Source: Azadirachta indica (taxonomy: Eukaryota; Streptophyta; Magnoliopsida; Sapindales; Meliaceae). From it: a stretch of 64,000 nt of DNA. Shown here piece after piece: positions 52,064 through 62,630 of the stretch (position 1 is its first letter; the number at the start of each line of letters is the position of its first letter). The stretch is taken from the NCBI GenBank assembly GCA_022749755.1, contig CM040444.1, forward strand, positions 18,335,274-18,399,273, in the 5' to 3' direction. The position numbers were made by a program, and so were the translations under genes. Below the pieces are notes generated by a model. The model had not been told where the DNA came from. It worked only from the letters and a program-made list of their open reading frames with translations, and did no database searches.

Positions 52064-52592
52064 TTTTGAAATCGACAATAAAACATTAATTAAATATCAC
52101 TGTATTTTACAAAATATAGGATCCATGTTAAGAAGAATGCCTAATACCCTTTACTTTAAAGCTTAATATCCCATCACCTCTGTTTGATATTTAAAAAATA
52201 ACTTTTAATAAAAGAAGTGATGAGATATTTGTCAAAATTTAGGGGTGATGGGGTATATTATAAAACAAACTTTATTGTAATATTAATTTTGAATGTACTT
52301 ATTAAAAGGAAAGACTGCAGATTGATCCAGATCCAGGAAGACAACTTGAGCTCAAATTCAAATCTAAGATCGATATAATAAAATCTGTAGTTAGAAGATG
52401 CACAACTACTACTAGTACTAGTTCAACAAAGTAAATGACAATGATAATGAAAGTTCTTCAATTTCAAAGTCAGCTTACGTTCCTGAAATTCTACAGCATA
52501 CTGTAGCTCAGAAAATGATGCGCGGTTCCTGTTGCTTGTTCTCTTTTGTTATAAGAAGATAAACAAATCTGCTTTGCCCAGCAGCAAAAACA

Positions 52593-52802
52593 ATGAACTT
52601 AGTTTTACATCTTGTATTATTATTCCTGTCCTACGTTGCCTCTCTTCATCAAGCCTGCAATCATTTGGATCGTGACTCTCTTGTCTCTCAACTCCAATGT
52701 GTCATATGATATTCCACCCCATTGAATTGGTCTTCCTCCACTGATTGCTGCCTCTAGGAAGGCATCCAATGTGATGCCCGTTGTCTTGTCAGTCATCTAT
52801 TG
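52593..52802 (+). pseudogene. RLP fragment 3, fused to GH1 fragment
   Basis: ATG at 52593 starts the same signal peptide as the intact RLP (MNLVLHLVLLFLSYVASLHQ). A 2-base loss in GACTCTCTCTTG shifts the frame, and a TGA follows. The sequence continues to the LRR N-cap region (GACTGCTGCCTCT equivalent) and ends at CTATTG (52797-52802), where it changes within six shared bases into intron 6 of a GH1 gene. Its leader (about 52260-52592) also matches the RLP upstream region. Confidence 0.88.
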
Positions 52803-52825
52803 ATTTCTTGAATCATTATGGATAG

Positions 52826-53617
52826 GTTTTTACATCCTATTACATATGGTGAGTATCCAAAATCAATGAAAGAAATTGTGGGACATAGGCTTCCCAAATT
52901 TACAGAAGCAGAATTTCGGATGGTGAAGGGATCACTAGACATTTTGGGTGTGAACCAATAAACTTACTACATGTTTGATCCTCCTTGGCCTAAATCCAAT
53001 ATCTCAATATATCAGAATGATTGAGGTGTTGGTTTTGCTTGTAAGTACATACATCTCTTGTAATTTTAATTTGTTTTCCAACATCACTTTCCTCCACCTC
53101 CCATAACCAAACTTTAATTTCCAATTCCAAAACTGCAGATGATCGCGATGGAGTGCCAATTGGTCAACTGGTAAGTAAAAATTTTCATATCAGGATTTAT
53201 GTAATGGAACTTAAATTCTAAATTTCCAAATATTTTTCCATGCGGGCACATTCTACATGGCTTTACATTGTACCATGGGGTTTATACGAAGCCGTAAATT
53301 ATGTAAAAGGGACACTATAAGAACCCAGTGATGATTCTTTCAGAAAATGGGATGGATGATCCAGGAAACTACGCACTTGCAAAAGGATTATTTGACCATC
53401 AAGGGTTAATTACTTCAGAGAGTACGTATCATATCTGAAGGCTGTGGATGATGGAGCAAATGTAGTTGGCTACTTTTCTTGGTCATTGTTAGATAATTTT
53501 GAATGGTTTTCTGGGTATACTTCTAGGTTTGGAATAGTTTATGTTGATTTCAATACTCTTAGGAGGTATCCCAAAATGTCTACATATTGGTTCAGGCAGC
53601 TCTTGAGAAGATATTAG
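52826..53617 (+). pseudogene. GH1 fragment E', exons 7-9 of copy D
   Basis: Exon 7 follows a GATAG acceptor and matches D closely ([19 protein letters not shown]). A 3-base loss at NQYTTYY creates a TAA, and NDWG has become ND-stop. The small exon 8 and the intron missing from A-C are present. Frameshifts follow in YVKENYKN and [16 protein letters not shown] and FEWFSGY are still readable up to TAG at 53615-53617. There are no exons 1-6, because the fragment begins inside intron 6 at the fusion point. Confidence 0.92.
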
Positions 53618-55654
53618 GAAAAATCAATATGGTTGTTTTGTTTGCGGTTTTCAGGTCACTGTTGAACAAAGGTCCTAATATTTTTCTTAATTAATAAAAT
53701 TCTTTGGACCTATTTTTGAGCTCTTAATATAAACTGAAATTTGAAAATTTATTTCACTTTGTTAAAATGTGACGAGCAGCCTTTTAATATCAAGAGTTAT
53801 TGAGAAATGATGGTTAAAAAGATATTTTATTTAATATATTTTTATATTACCAGTTACTGCTGCGATCAATGAATAAATCGAATATGACATTAATTATTTG
53901 AATATAAAAATTTTGAGTTTATACATTTGATGCACAGCCATATATGCCTATTAAAAGTTGAATATTAGTCAAACAAATTATTGAAAAACTATCTTATACT
54001 TTTAAAATATTAATAATAATTTTAAAATTTAATTAAAAGTATTTCTTTTATTACATTTTTTGATGTGTCAAACTTGTGTCGTAATTTCAAATGACTCTTC
54101 CGTCAATGTAGTCCTTTTTTATTTTTAGTAAAATAATAAATATTAATATTGATAAAATTATCATAATACACATCTGTCCAATTTTGTTAAAGTTGTTCAA
54201 AGATCAAAAGCTTTGGTGTTTGAAATTTAATAATTTTATAACAAAATATTTAACTTATAAAAATTAACAAATCTCTTAGTTTCAAATACTCAAGCAATAT
54301 CTGTGAACTTGACAGTCCCTGAAGAAAGATTATTCAAAACCAAAAAAAAAAAGTAATAATAAAAGAAAAATAAAAGTGCTTCCATGAATTGGTTTTAGGG
54401 GTATTAAAAGCGACTATATATATATATATATATATATAGAAGTATCTACCTATTTCAAACATTAATAGAATATATATATTCTATTAATGTTTGAAATAGG
54501 TAGATACTTCTACCTATGTTATCTTTGACTTGTGAAAATTAGCAATTCTAACTGACATTTGATTTAAACTAATCATATATTTACAATCACTGTCTACCTA
54601 ATTCTTACTGAACAGGTTTGAAATTTGAAAATTAGAAATTGGGAGAAAGAAGTTGGCAGTTCTAATAATTTAAAAAATATCAATTAAAATTTTAATTTAT
54701 GTAATCCATAAACCTCTTTAATAGTAGTTAGCTAGAAAATTTATTTTCAACTTTTAACTAAAAGAAAATAATAAATAACTCTTATGATAAACATTATTTT
54801 ATAACACATTAATAATTAAATATGTATAAGACGTTATAAACACATTAAATACAAATTTTTTATACAAAATCAGGATAAGTGTTAGGAAAATGCTCAACCC
54901 CCTATTTTAGGTCTAATATCCCATTACCCTAAACTTTGATTAATACCTTATTACCCTTTATTTGATAATAAAAAAATATATAACTTTTGATCATGAGAAG
55001 AGGTGATGTGGTATCAATCAAAATTTTAAAGAATGATAAGGTGTTAAAACTTAAAAGTAAGGGATATTAGGTGTTTTTTTTTTTACAAATCATGATAATA
55101 TTAGTTACGATATAGTTCACATTATTTAATTTTTATTTAATATATTAATTTTATATTTTCATCAACCAACACTATTATGTTATAAGATAACGTTTAAAAA
55201 GCATTTGTATTATTCTTAAAATTATGGATATTATATATTACCCATACATTTATCTAACTTTGTTTTCAATTTTTGTAATTACCCACTTCTCTTTAATTAA
55301 TAATGAAATCTTAGACTATATGATCCCTTTCAAAAGTTTGAGTAAGTTGGTTATTAGAAGCATGATTTTCAGATTATTAAGAAAAGAAAGAGAGAATATT
55401 ATAAATATAATAAAATCTCTCTTTAGAAAATGCCCAACTACTGCTAGTACTAGCTCAACAAAGTAAATGATAATGATAACGAAAGTTCTTGGTTTAATAA
55501 TTTCAATTTCAAAGTCAGCTTACGTTTCTGAAATTCTACAGCAGACTATCGTGAAAAAGAAGGCATTCAGCTCAGAAAATGATGTGCAGTTCCTGCTGCT
55601 TATTCATTTGTTATAAGATGGTAAAAAAATCTGCTTTGCCTAACAAGAAAAACA
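53618..55654. other. 3' flank of E' and leader of the RLP gene
   Basis: 53.6-54.6 kb matches 47.3-48.2 kb, and 55.39-55.65 kb matches the three RLP leader fragments. 54893-55073 contains inverted TAATATCCC/GGGATATTA blocks of a probable MITE, also hinted at 52140-52260. No other gene. Confidence 0.5.
54438..54511. repeat. Perfect 74-base palindrome
   Basis: Two 37-base arms with no spacer, perfectly complementary: AGAAGTATCTACCTATTTCA at the left edge against its exact reverse complement at the right. The duplicated site at 48060-48102 has only one diverged arm. It would extrude as a hairpin. Confidence 0.95.
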
Positions 55655-57808
55655 ATGAACTTAGTCTTACATTTTGTATTATTATTCCTGTCCTACGTTG
55701 CCTCTCTTCATCAAGCCTGCAGTCATTTGGATCGTGACTCTCTCTTGTCTCTCAACTCCAATGTATCATATAATATTCCTCCATTGAATTGGTCTTCTTC
55801 CGCTGATTGCTGCCTCTGGGAAGGCATCCAATGTGATGCCAGCGGTCGTGTCAGTCATCTATTGCTGCCTTTCAGAGGCTTTCGCGGTAGCATTTCTCCT
55901 TCTATCGGCAACCTGACGCATCTAACTCACTTCAACCTTTCCCACAATCGCCTTTCGGGTCCTCTCCCTATCACTTCCTTGGCGTCTTTAACTATGCTTG
56001 AGACTCTTGATTTGAGTTACAATAGTCTTTCTGGTGAATTTCCATCATTTTTGTCATCTAATTACTTTAAGATCATAGATTTGTCCAGTAATCAGTTCCA
56101 AGGGATAATCCCACCAACCTTTCTCCAGCTAAAGCAAAATTTGAGAAGTTTTAATGTTAGCAACAACAGTTTCACAGGAGTTATCCCTACCTCTGCCTGG
56201 ATTGACTCCTTCTGTTCCATCAAGCTCCTGGATTTCTCCGACAATGAGTTCTCTGGCCAGATTCCTTTTGGACTGGGAAATTGCTCCAGACTGCGGATTT
56301 TCCGGGCAGGTTTCAATAATCTCTCAGGATCACTTCCTAATGACATTTATGCTGCTACGTCACTTGAAGAACTCTCTTTACCTGTTAATTACTTCTCAGG
56401 ACCCATCCATAATGGTGTTGTAAACCTCACAAACCTCAAGACTCTTGAGCTTTACTCCAACCAATTCACTGGCTCTATCCCTCGAGACATTGGCAAGCTC
56501 ACCAACATGGAAAATTTGCTTCTTTATAGCAACTATCTGTCCGGTTCTCTTCCTCCATCTATGAAGAATTGCACTAATCTAACCACATTGTCTTTACGGT
56601 TCAATTTCTTCCGCGGAGATATATCAGAATTCAACTTCTCGACACTTGTAAAGCTTCGTATACTTGACTTCGGCAGCAATTTGTTCACAGGTAACTTTCC
56701 ATTATCTCTTAATTCGTGCAAGTCGCTGACTGCAATTAGCCTGTCTCATAACCAGATAAGGGGACAAATTCCACCCGACATCACTGCGCTTGAATCTCTA
56801 ACGTATCTCTCACTTCCTAACAATACTTTCACCAATATCACTGGTGCGATCAGGATTTTGATGGGCTGCAAGAACCTTAAAATTCTCATCATGCCTAGGA
56901 ATTTTATATATGAAACATTGCCAGATAATGAACAGCTAGGATCAACAGATGGATTTCAAAGTCTCCAAGTTCTGGCCTTAGGCAATTGCAGACTCAAAGG
57001 TGAAGTTCCATCCTGGATTGGTAATATCAGAGAGCTTCAACTCTTAGATTTATCATTAAATCAACTCACAGGCTCACTTCCAGGGTGGTTAGGAAATATT
57101 TCAAGCCTATTCTACATAGACTTGTCTGATAACTTCATTTCAGGAGAATTCCCAAAGGAACTTTGCAGATTGTCGGCATTGGAATCGAAACGGCAGAATA
57201 GTCAGGTGAATGGAAACCATTTAGAGTTCCCTCTTTACGTTAGACAAAATAATTCTACAAATCGACAATATAATAAACTCTTTAACATGCCACCAACAAT
57301 AAACCTGAAGAACAACAATCTGAGCGGCAGTATTCCTGTTGAAATTGGTCAATTAAAGTCGCTTCATGTGCTTGATCTCAGCCACAACAAATTCTCTGGC
57401 AACATTCCGAATCAAATTTCCCAAATTGCGAACTTAGAGAGATTGGATTTATCTGGAAATCATCTATATGGTGAAATTCCTACATCATTTAGAGGTCTTC
57501 ATTTCTTGTCTTCGTTTTCCGTTGCAAACAACCACCTTCAAGGACCAATAGCTTCAGGAGTTCAGTTTGACACATTTCCAAGCTCCAGCTTTGAAGGAAA
57601 TCCAGGATTATGTGGTGATATCATAAACCGACCGTGTAGTATTCAACCAAAAACTATTGCTAATCATGGTTTACCAACTAAATCCTTAGAAAATAAGGAA
57701 CTTCATTATGGCCTAATTGCTGGAGCGGTTTTTGGATTCATTATTGGGGCCACAAGTGGGATACTTTATCCCCTTGGAAGGTTAAAATTTCTGCTAAATC
57801 TAATCTAA
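55655..57808 (+). CDS. LRR receptor-like protein without kinase (RLP2/RLP3-like, 717 aa)
   Basis: An uninterrupted 717-codon ORF. Signal peptide about 1-22; LRR N-cap with DCCLWEGIQC (51-60); about 20 plant-type LRRs (LxxLDLSxNxLSGxIP). An island of about 40 residues (from Glu510, QNSQVNGNHLEFPLYVRQNN) precedes the last LRRs. GNPGLCGD is the C-cap, one hydrophobic span lies at about 687-707, and only ten residues follow. The layout matches PSY1R/PSKR1 ectodomains and the kinase-less Arabidopsis RLP2/RLP3. No kinase is encoded in the next kilobases. A membrane receptor that needs a partner kinase is the likely mode; the ligand is unknown. The start is supported by the same ATG context (AACAATGAACTT) in two fragments at 51.9 and 52.6 kb. 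No intron is needed. Confidence 0.93.
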   Translation: MNLVLHFVLLFLSYVASLHQACSHLDRDSLLSLNSNVSYNIPPLNWSSSADCCLWEGIQCDASGRVSHLLLPFRGFRGSISPSIGNLTHLTHFNLSHNRLSGPLPITSLASLTMLETLDLSYNSLSGEFPSFLSSNYFKIIDLSSNQFQGIIPPTFLQLKQNLRSFNVSNNSFTGVIPTSAWIDSFCSIKLLDFSDNEFSGQIPFGLGNCSRLRIFRAGFNNLSGSLPNDIYAATSLEELSLPVNYFSGPIHNGVVNLTNLKTLELYSNQFTGSIPRDIGKLTNMENLLLYSNYLSGSLPPSMKNCTNLTTLSLRFNFFRGDISEFNFSTLVKLRILDFGSNLFTGNFPLSLNSCKSLTAISLSHNQIRGQIPPDITALESLTYLSLPNNTFTNITGAIRILMGCKNLKILIMPRNFIYETLPDNEQLGSTDGFQSLQVLALGNCRLKGEVPSWIGNIRELQLLDLSLNQLTGSLPGWLGNISSLFYIDLSDNFISGEFPKELCRLSALESKRQNSQVNGNHLEFPLYVRQNNSTNRQYNKLFNMPPTINLKNNNLSGSIPVEIGQLKSLHVLDLSHNKFSGNIPNQISQIANLERLDLSGNHLYGEIPTSFRGLHFLSSFSVANNHLQGPIASGVQFDTFPSSSFEGNPGLCGDIINRPCSIQPKTIANHGLPTKSLENKELHYGLIAGAVFGFIIGATSGILYPLGRLKFLLNLI

Positions 57809-59429
57809 TAAATCTTTGGGAATATTGTGTGAATGTATTTTTCGATATAATTGTATTCCCAGCTTCAGAAATGAAAATGTTCTTGAAGAATTCATGTAAT
57901 ATATTATGTACGAGGTTCAAAAATAAAGACTGTCCATAAAACAGATAAGCACAGTTTATTATCCAGTGACTAACAGGCTAACACCAAAGACATTCAAAGA
58001 ATTTGTAGAAATAATTGGTATTATTAGGAGTACTTTTTGGCGAGAATTAAATGAAGATTTTAATTAAAGATGGCAAAGATTCTCTTATAAATATTCACGA
58101 TTATCTTTCAGGATTTATTACTTTATTTTTTGCTATCATGCAAGTAATGTTATATACACCAAATTTTTATCCAAATTTTCATTTTAATGATGCTGCATTC
58201 ATCAAGTGAATGATATATTTTTATAGTTTTTCATATCATTTATTACATAATCTCACTAAAGGATACAATTTAATTTTGTATGAAAATTTAGGATAAACGT
58301 TCGGGATATGTAGCAATACTCCTATGGTATTTATAGATGATCTATCAATACATGATTTTTTAATATATACATAACATTTAGGACTATTTTGAGTCCCATC
58401 CCCAAATCTATTGATATATATATATATATATATATAAGTTATTACCCCAAATAAATGTAATTGTTCGTTAACTCTTACAAAAACTTATAAAATGATTATT
58501 TTGTTCTTATTTTAATTGTGTTGTCTGTGCCAAGACAAGATTCTTTTTATGAGCGTAATATTTTATTGTAAAAAGTTGAAAACTTTGTAAATTAATAATA
58601 TTAGATATTATATACATTTAAAGTTGAACATATTTTATTTTAATTAAAAATAAAAAAAAGTATTACATTTATAACATGGCAGTGGTGGTGGCAGCAACAT
58701 AACATAACCAAAGCCGCCTTGGCATGGCTGCCAATAATACGTTTTTTTAGAAAGAAATTGCATTAAATATGAAAAGCGAAAAAACTAAAAATTGAGATAA
58801 TTTTATGCTACCCAATAGAAAATTCACGTTGAATAAAAAATCTATTTCTTTTATTTTTTTAATCAACACATGTATAAGGCATATTTCAGCCTTGACGATA
58901 ATAGAGTTAACGGATAGTTAAGAGTGGAATGATGACTTATGATAAAAAATAAATATATCTAATATATGTAAATAAATTTGAAGGCAAAATTAAAAATAAC
59001 TCTAATATTTATTTGAAGTATCACAAAATTTGTCATACCATAGAATGTGAAAATATTAATATAGTATATGACATGATAATAAATATTAATTTGTAGAATA
59101 ACTTTTATGAAATAATTGAAAACATATTAAACTCATTGGAAAGTAAAAATATTTGCAAGTAATAACTCATGCAGTGACGAAATGAGTTGTTTTGAGGTAA
59201 ATAATTCTCACTTTACGTTTTATAAGGACATGCTCCATCACTTATTTATCATCAGCTAAACATTACAATTAAAGTGAGGTTAAGAGATAGAGTTTTTTCT
59301 GTATGTTATTGGCCTAATTTGATAACAAATTTGGTACTTCAAAGTATATTTTAATTCTAATTACAAATTAAGGTATACATAAATTTAACTAATAAGTTAT
59401 GTCTTTGGTCAATCAACAGGCATGTGTTG
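57809..59429. other. Intergenic after the RLP gene
   Basis: AT-rich, with a TA microsatellite near 58410-58434. No gene or repeat recognised. Confidence 0.45.
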
Positions 59430-60875
59430 TCTAGGGGATATGACATTCATTTCTTACAACTTGGATGAAACCATCCAATCAACCTCATTACCAGCTAGGT
59501 AAATGGGCTCTGTGTATGCAGCCACACGGGTGTTCGCGTATGAGAGTTGTATATGTCTATACTCAATCCAAGCGTGAGCACACAATAGTTATTAAAGGTT
59601 AAATAATTTGCAACTGCATTTCTTCTCTTGTAGATCATCAATATCAACCTTCCTTTACTTTTGCACTTTAAACTCGGGACACAAGATTCCTAGTCATGAT
59701 ATATAACAACTTCGTCTAGTCATTAACTTTCATCTTTGCTGCTTCAGTTAGGTATCTATATCATACAGTAGCCAACTCTCCATATTCATAAAACCATTTT
59801 TGTAGCATAAACCTTATATAGTCAGCCAATGTTATGATAGGGCAGATTGTGCATTTTTAAGCAATGAATTCATACTCTCAATGAGATGGGAAATGTGATC
59901 TTGCCCATTTATGACGCCTTATCTGATTCTTTAAGTAGTTTGTTGCCTCTAGATGTATCAACCTCAAACTATCTATGTATCCGTTGAACTCACTCGCCTA
60001 TTACACCTTTGCAACCTAGAAGTATGCTTGCAAGAAAGTGTCCATCTTCTGTACTTCCATCTTATACTTTGCCTTCACATTTCTGGATATGTGATAAGTA
60101 CAAAAATCATGAACTGCATCAGGGAAAACTATGTTAATTCCCTTCTCTATGCTATTGTATTGATCTAAGATGAAAACCAAATCCTCCATTAACACAATAA
60201 TATGCCAAAGTTTTAATAAAAGCCACTTTCACGAGGTATCGTTCTATTAATCGATGACATCAAAGGCAACGAAATAATATTTGGTCATTTTCGTCAACTA
60301 TAGTTTCTACAAACAATTTCCCCCAATATTTATCCTTTAGAAATGTATTGTCAATGGTGACAATAGACCAAATTGTATTGCACAAGAAGTGATCTTCGTT
60401 GTTCCCTTCAATTGCAATCACCTTCCCCAGATTTTTAACCTTAGACATGTGACAGTACAGTGGAAGTACCTTAAACAACTCAAGTGAATCTTCAGATATA
60501 AGCCTCAACACTTCTTCCTTACTACGCTATGTCTTTGAGTACAGTAAATAAACCCTATAATTGTTTTGAATATCATCTCAAGTTGTAAATCTAAGTAGCA
60601 TTTTTGAACTTGTCCTTAATAAGTTGTTCAATTAAATGAGTACTTGCTTGTTGGTGTCCATCCTATAATCATTCATTTTGACAAGTATGAATTATGTCCA
60701 TGCTAGTAACTTTGGTCTTTGAGTGCATGTTTATTTTGGTCCTTTATAAGCACCAATGTTGTTCTTAGTTGCCCGAATTCACTATTTACAGTCTTTGACA
60801 ATACATTTTACCATAAAAAGATCCTTACTTGAGTTAAAAATTATGAATTAAAAGTGGTTCTTCAATGCCATGATG
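59430..60875 (-). mobile_element. Degraded Mutator-like (MULE) transposase
   Basis: On the minus strand the order of a MULE transposase can be followed through many stops. Near 60873 is MALKNHFLIHNF (N-terminal DNA-binding part), then SMDIIHTC and HQAS.HLIEQLIKDKFK. At 60511-60260 come SKVKNLGKVIAIEG and WSIVTIDNTFLKDKYWGKLF, the catalytic domain start with its first Asp. Then follow FPDAVHDFCTYHISRNVKAK and, near 59640-59590, a CSC-x-CAHAW pattern like a SWIM zinc finger. It is inactive. I could not find terminal inverted repeats. 60876-61140 may be its N-terminal extension. Confidence 0.75.
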
Positions 60876-61780
60876 CTCTTTTTGTCCTACAATTCTTGCT
60901 CGCACTTAAAATCTGCCTAGTGCGCACAATATCCAATCTAGTACTTGAGGATACATCTCTTTGAATAGTTATGGATGATGAAATGGGAAGTAAACACTAG
61001 ATGTATTGATTTGACAATAATGGAATTGTCATTCAGCTACTTTTGTAAGTAGGACCTAGATCAACATCTTCTATTGCCTCATTTTCTACATCATTTTTGA
61101 CATTTTACCTTTATGTTGAGAGGAAAAGTTAGTACTATCAAAATTTGGCTGACTGGCATGATACATATATAGTTGCTGTTCATTGTAGTGAGGAGGAGAA
61201 TAATTTCCAGCTTGGGTGGTCGCATTGTCTTCTTAGCAAGGAGCATAATGCTCAACAATTTATGGGTTTTCATTTTGCACCAATGGAGAGTAATGTTTTG
61301 GAAACCTTGCATTGGTGTACCAAAATTGGTTGGTATACTAGAATTGTGTTAGCATTGCAAAAAGCATATCACTTAGGTGATTGCTTCAACTGAAGGACCT
61401 AAATGAGGGTATAATAACTCCACTTATAATAGTTTGTTCAAAAATGTATGGCCTTATATGTTTTACACTACTAACATGTTCTAGATAAGGCACAATATAC
61501 AATAACCTTTTATGCTTGAAACATAAGTTGAATTATTACTTTTGAGAAAGCTTAAAAGTTAGATTCTATATTAATATTTGTTGCCATATAAGGAGCCCCC
61601 AACAATTGTATACTCTCAATAAATTGCTTTTGTCCTAATAGTGAACTCAGCAAGATTAATCTCATACGACGAGCACAAATCTGTATAAATTGTTTATAAG
61701 TTATATTTGGATGCACACATTATTTTATATCAATATAATAATTTAAAATTATTTTTAGATATTGTTAAAGACAAAATTAT
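60876..61780. other. Intergenic between transposon remnants
   Basis: Two opposing short ORFs (61145-61393 plus, 61312-61091 minus) have no recognised domain. Probably more transposon debris. Confidence 0.35.
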
Positions 61781-61795
61781 TGTTACATTAATAAT

Positions 61796-62009
61796 TGTTA
61801 CAGAGTATGAAGCCTTGACAAAATAGGAAGCTTTATATGATTAGGAAGTTTTGATTATGGGAGGAGATTAGGAGTCTAATTAGTTATCTTTCCCTGTATA
61901 GGATTTCTATCCTAAAATAGGCCTCATACTTTGTGTATATATATATGCGCTATTATAATGAATGAATACAATAACCCACATAAATCTTTCTCTCATTTGT
62001 TTGATTACA
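61796..62009 (+). mobile_element. Probable 5' LTR and primer binding site of a Ty1-copia element
   Basis: Begins TGTTACAGAG (another TGTTACA lies at 61781, so the exact start is uncertain) and ends GATTACA. Immediately after, GGTATCAAAGCTC resembles the copia primer binding site complementary to initiator tRNA-Met (TGGTATCAGAGC). AATGAATGAATACAATAA near the end fits the R/U5 region. The coding relics downstream run in the matching orientation. Confidence 0.65.
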
Positions 62010-62630
62010 GGTATCAAAGCTCTCTAGTCTGTGTTTGTCTCTTTTTCTGTCCTAAGTAGACAGTAATTATGAGAGGTTTTTCTTTTCGTTCAACATTTTA
62101 AAGCAACTTCTATTCTCACTACCACCTAAGAAGAAGTGCTTATCACTGACTGGTGGTTCTACAAAATTTGGCAATCAACAACATTGCGCGTGGGTTATAT
62201 GTGTCGCTTGAAGTTTTTCACCACACCTTCACACGCTGACGCATAAAGGTATGTTTGCTGTCAAAAAATTCTCTGATCTTTAATATTTGGTTTTCTTGGT
62301 TATGTACATCACCTTTATGTGCCTAGTTGGGTCAGCATCCATATAAGTGTGGAATATTCTTTGAAACAAGTTTGAGTACTTTAATTTTGAAACTTTAATT
62401 CTTTATGTTTTCTACGTGCTTGATGTCATAGCTAAAAAAAAGTCTGTAGTGATGTTTGATGTTGTTCCAGTATTGTTAAAAATCTCAAAACAAAAGCTTA
62501 ATGGCTCTAATTATTATAATTCGAGTAAACTAGTTAGCTTTATTTACGAAGTATTGATATGGACCACCATATGATTGATGATCTACCCAAAGATGATTCA
62601 AAACAGACTTAGTTAAGAGAAGATGCTTGA

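Noticed and set aside
56092..56721. Several ORFs overlapping the RLP gene in other frames
   Set aside because: Shadows of the 717-codon LRR frame.
55655..57808. Calling the LRR gene a PSKR or PSY1R receptor kinase
   Set aside because: The reading frame ends ten residues after the membrane span and no kinase motifs follow.
57809..59429. Search for a detached kinase domain after the RLP
   Set aside because: No DFG, HRD or APE-like motifs in any open frame; the stretch is AT-rich intergenic DNA.
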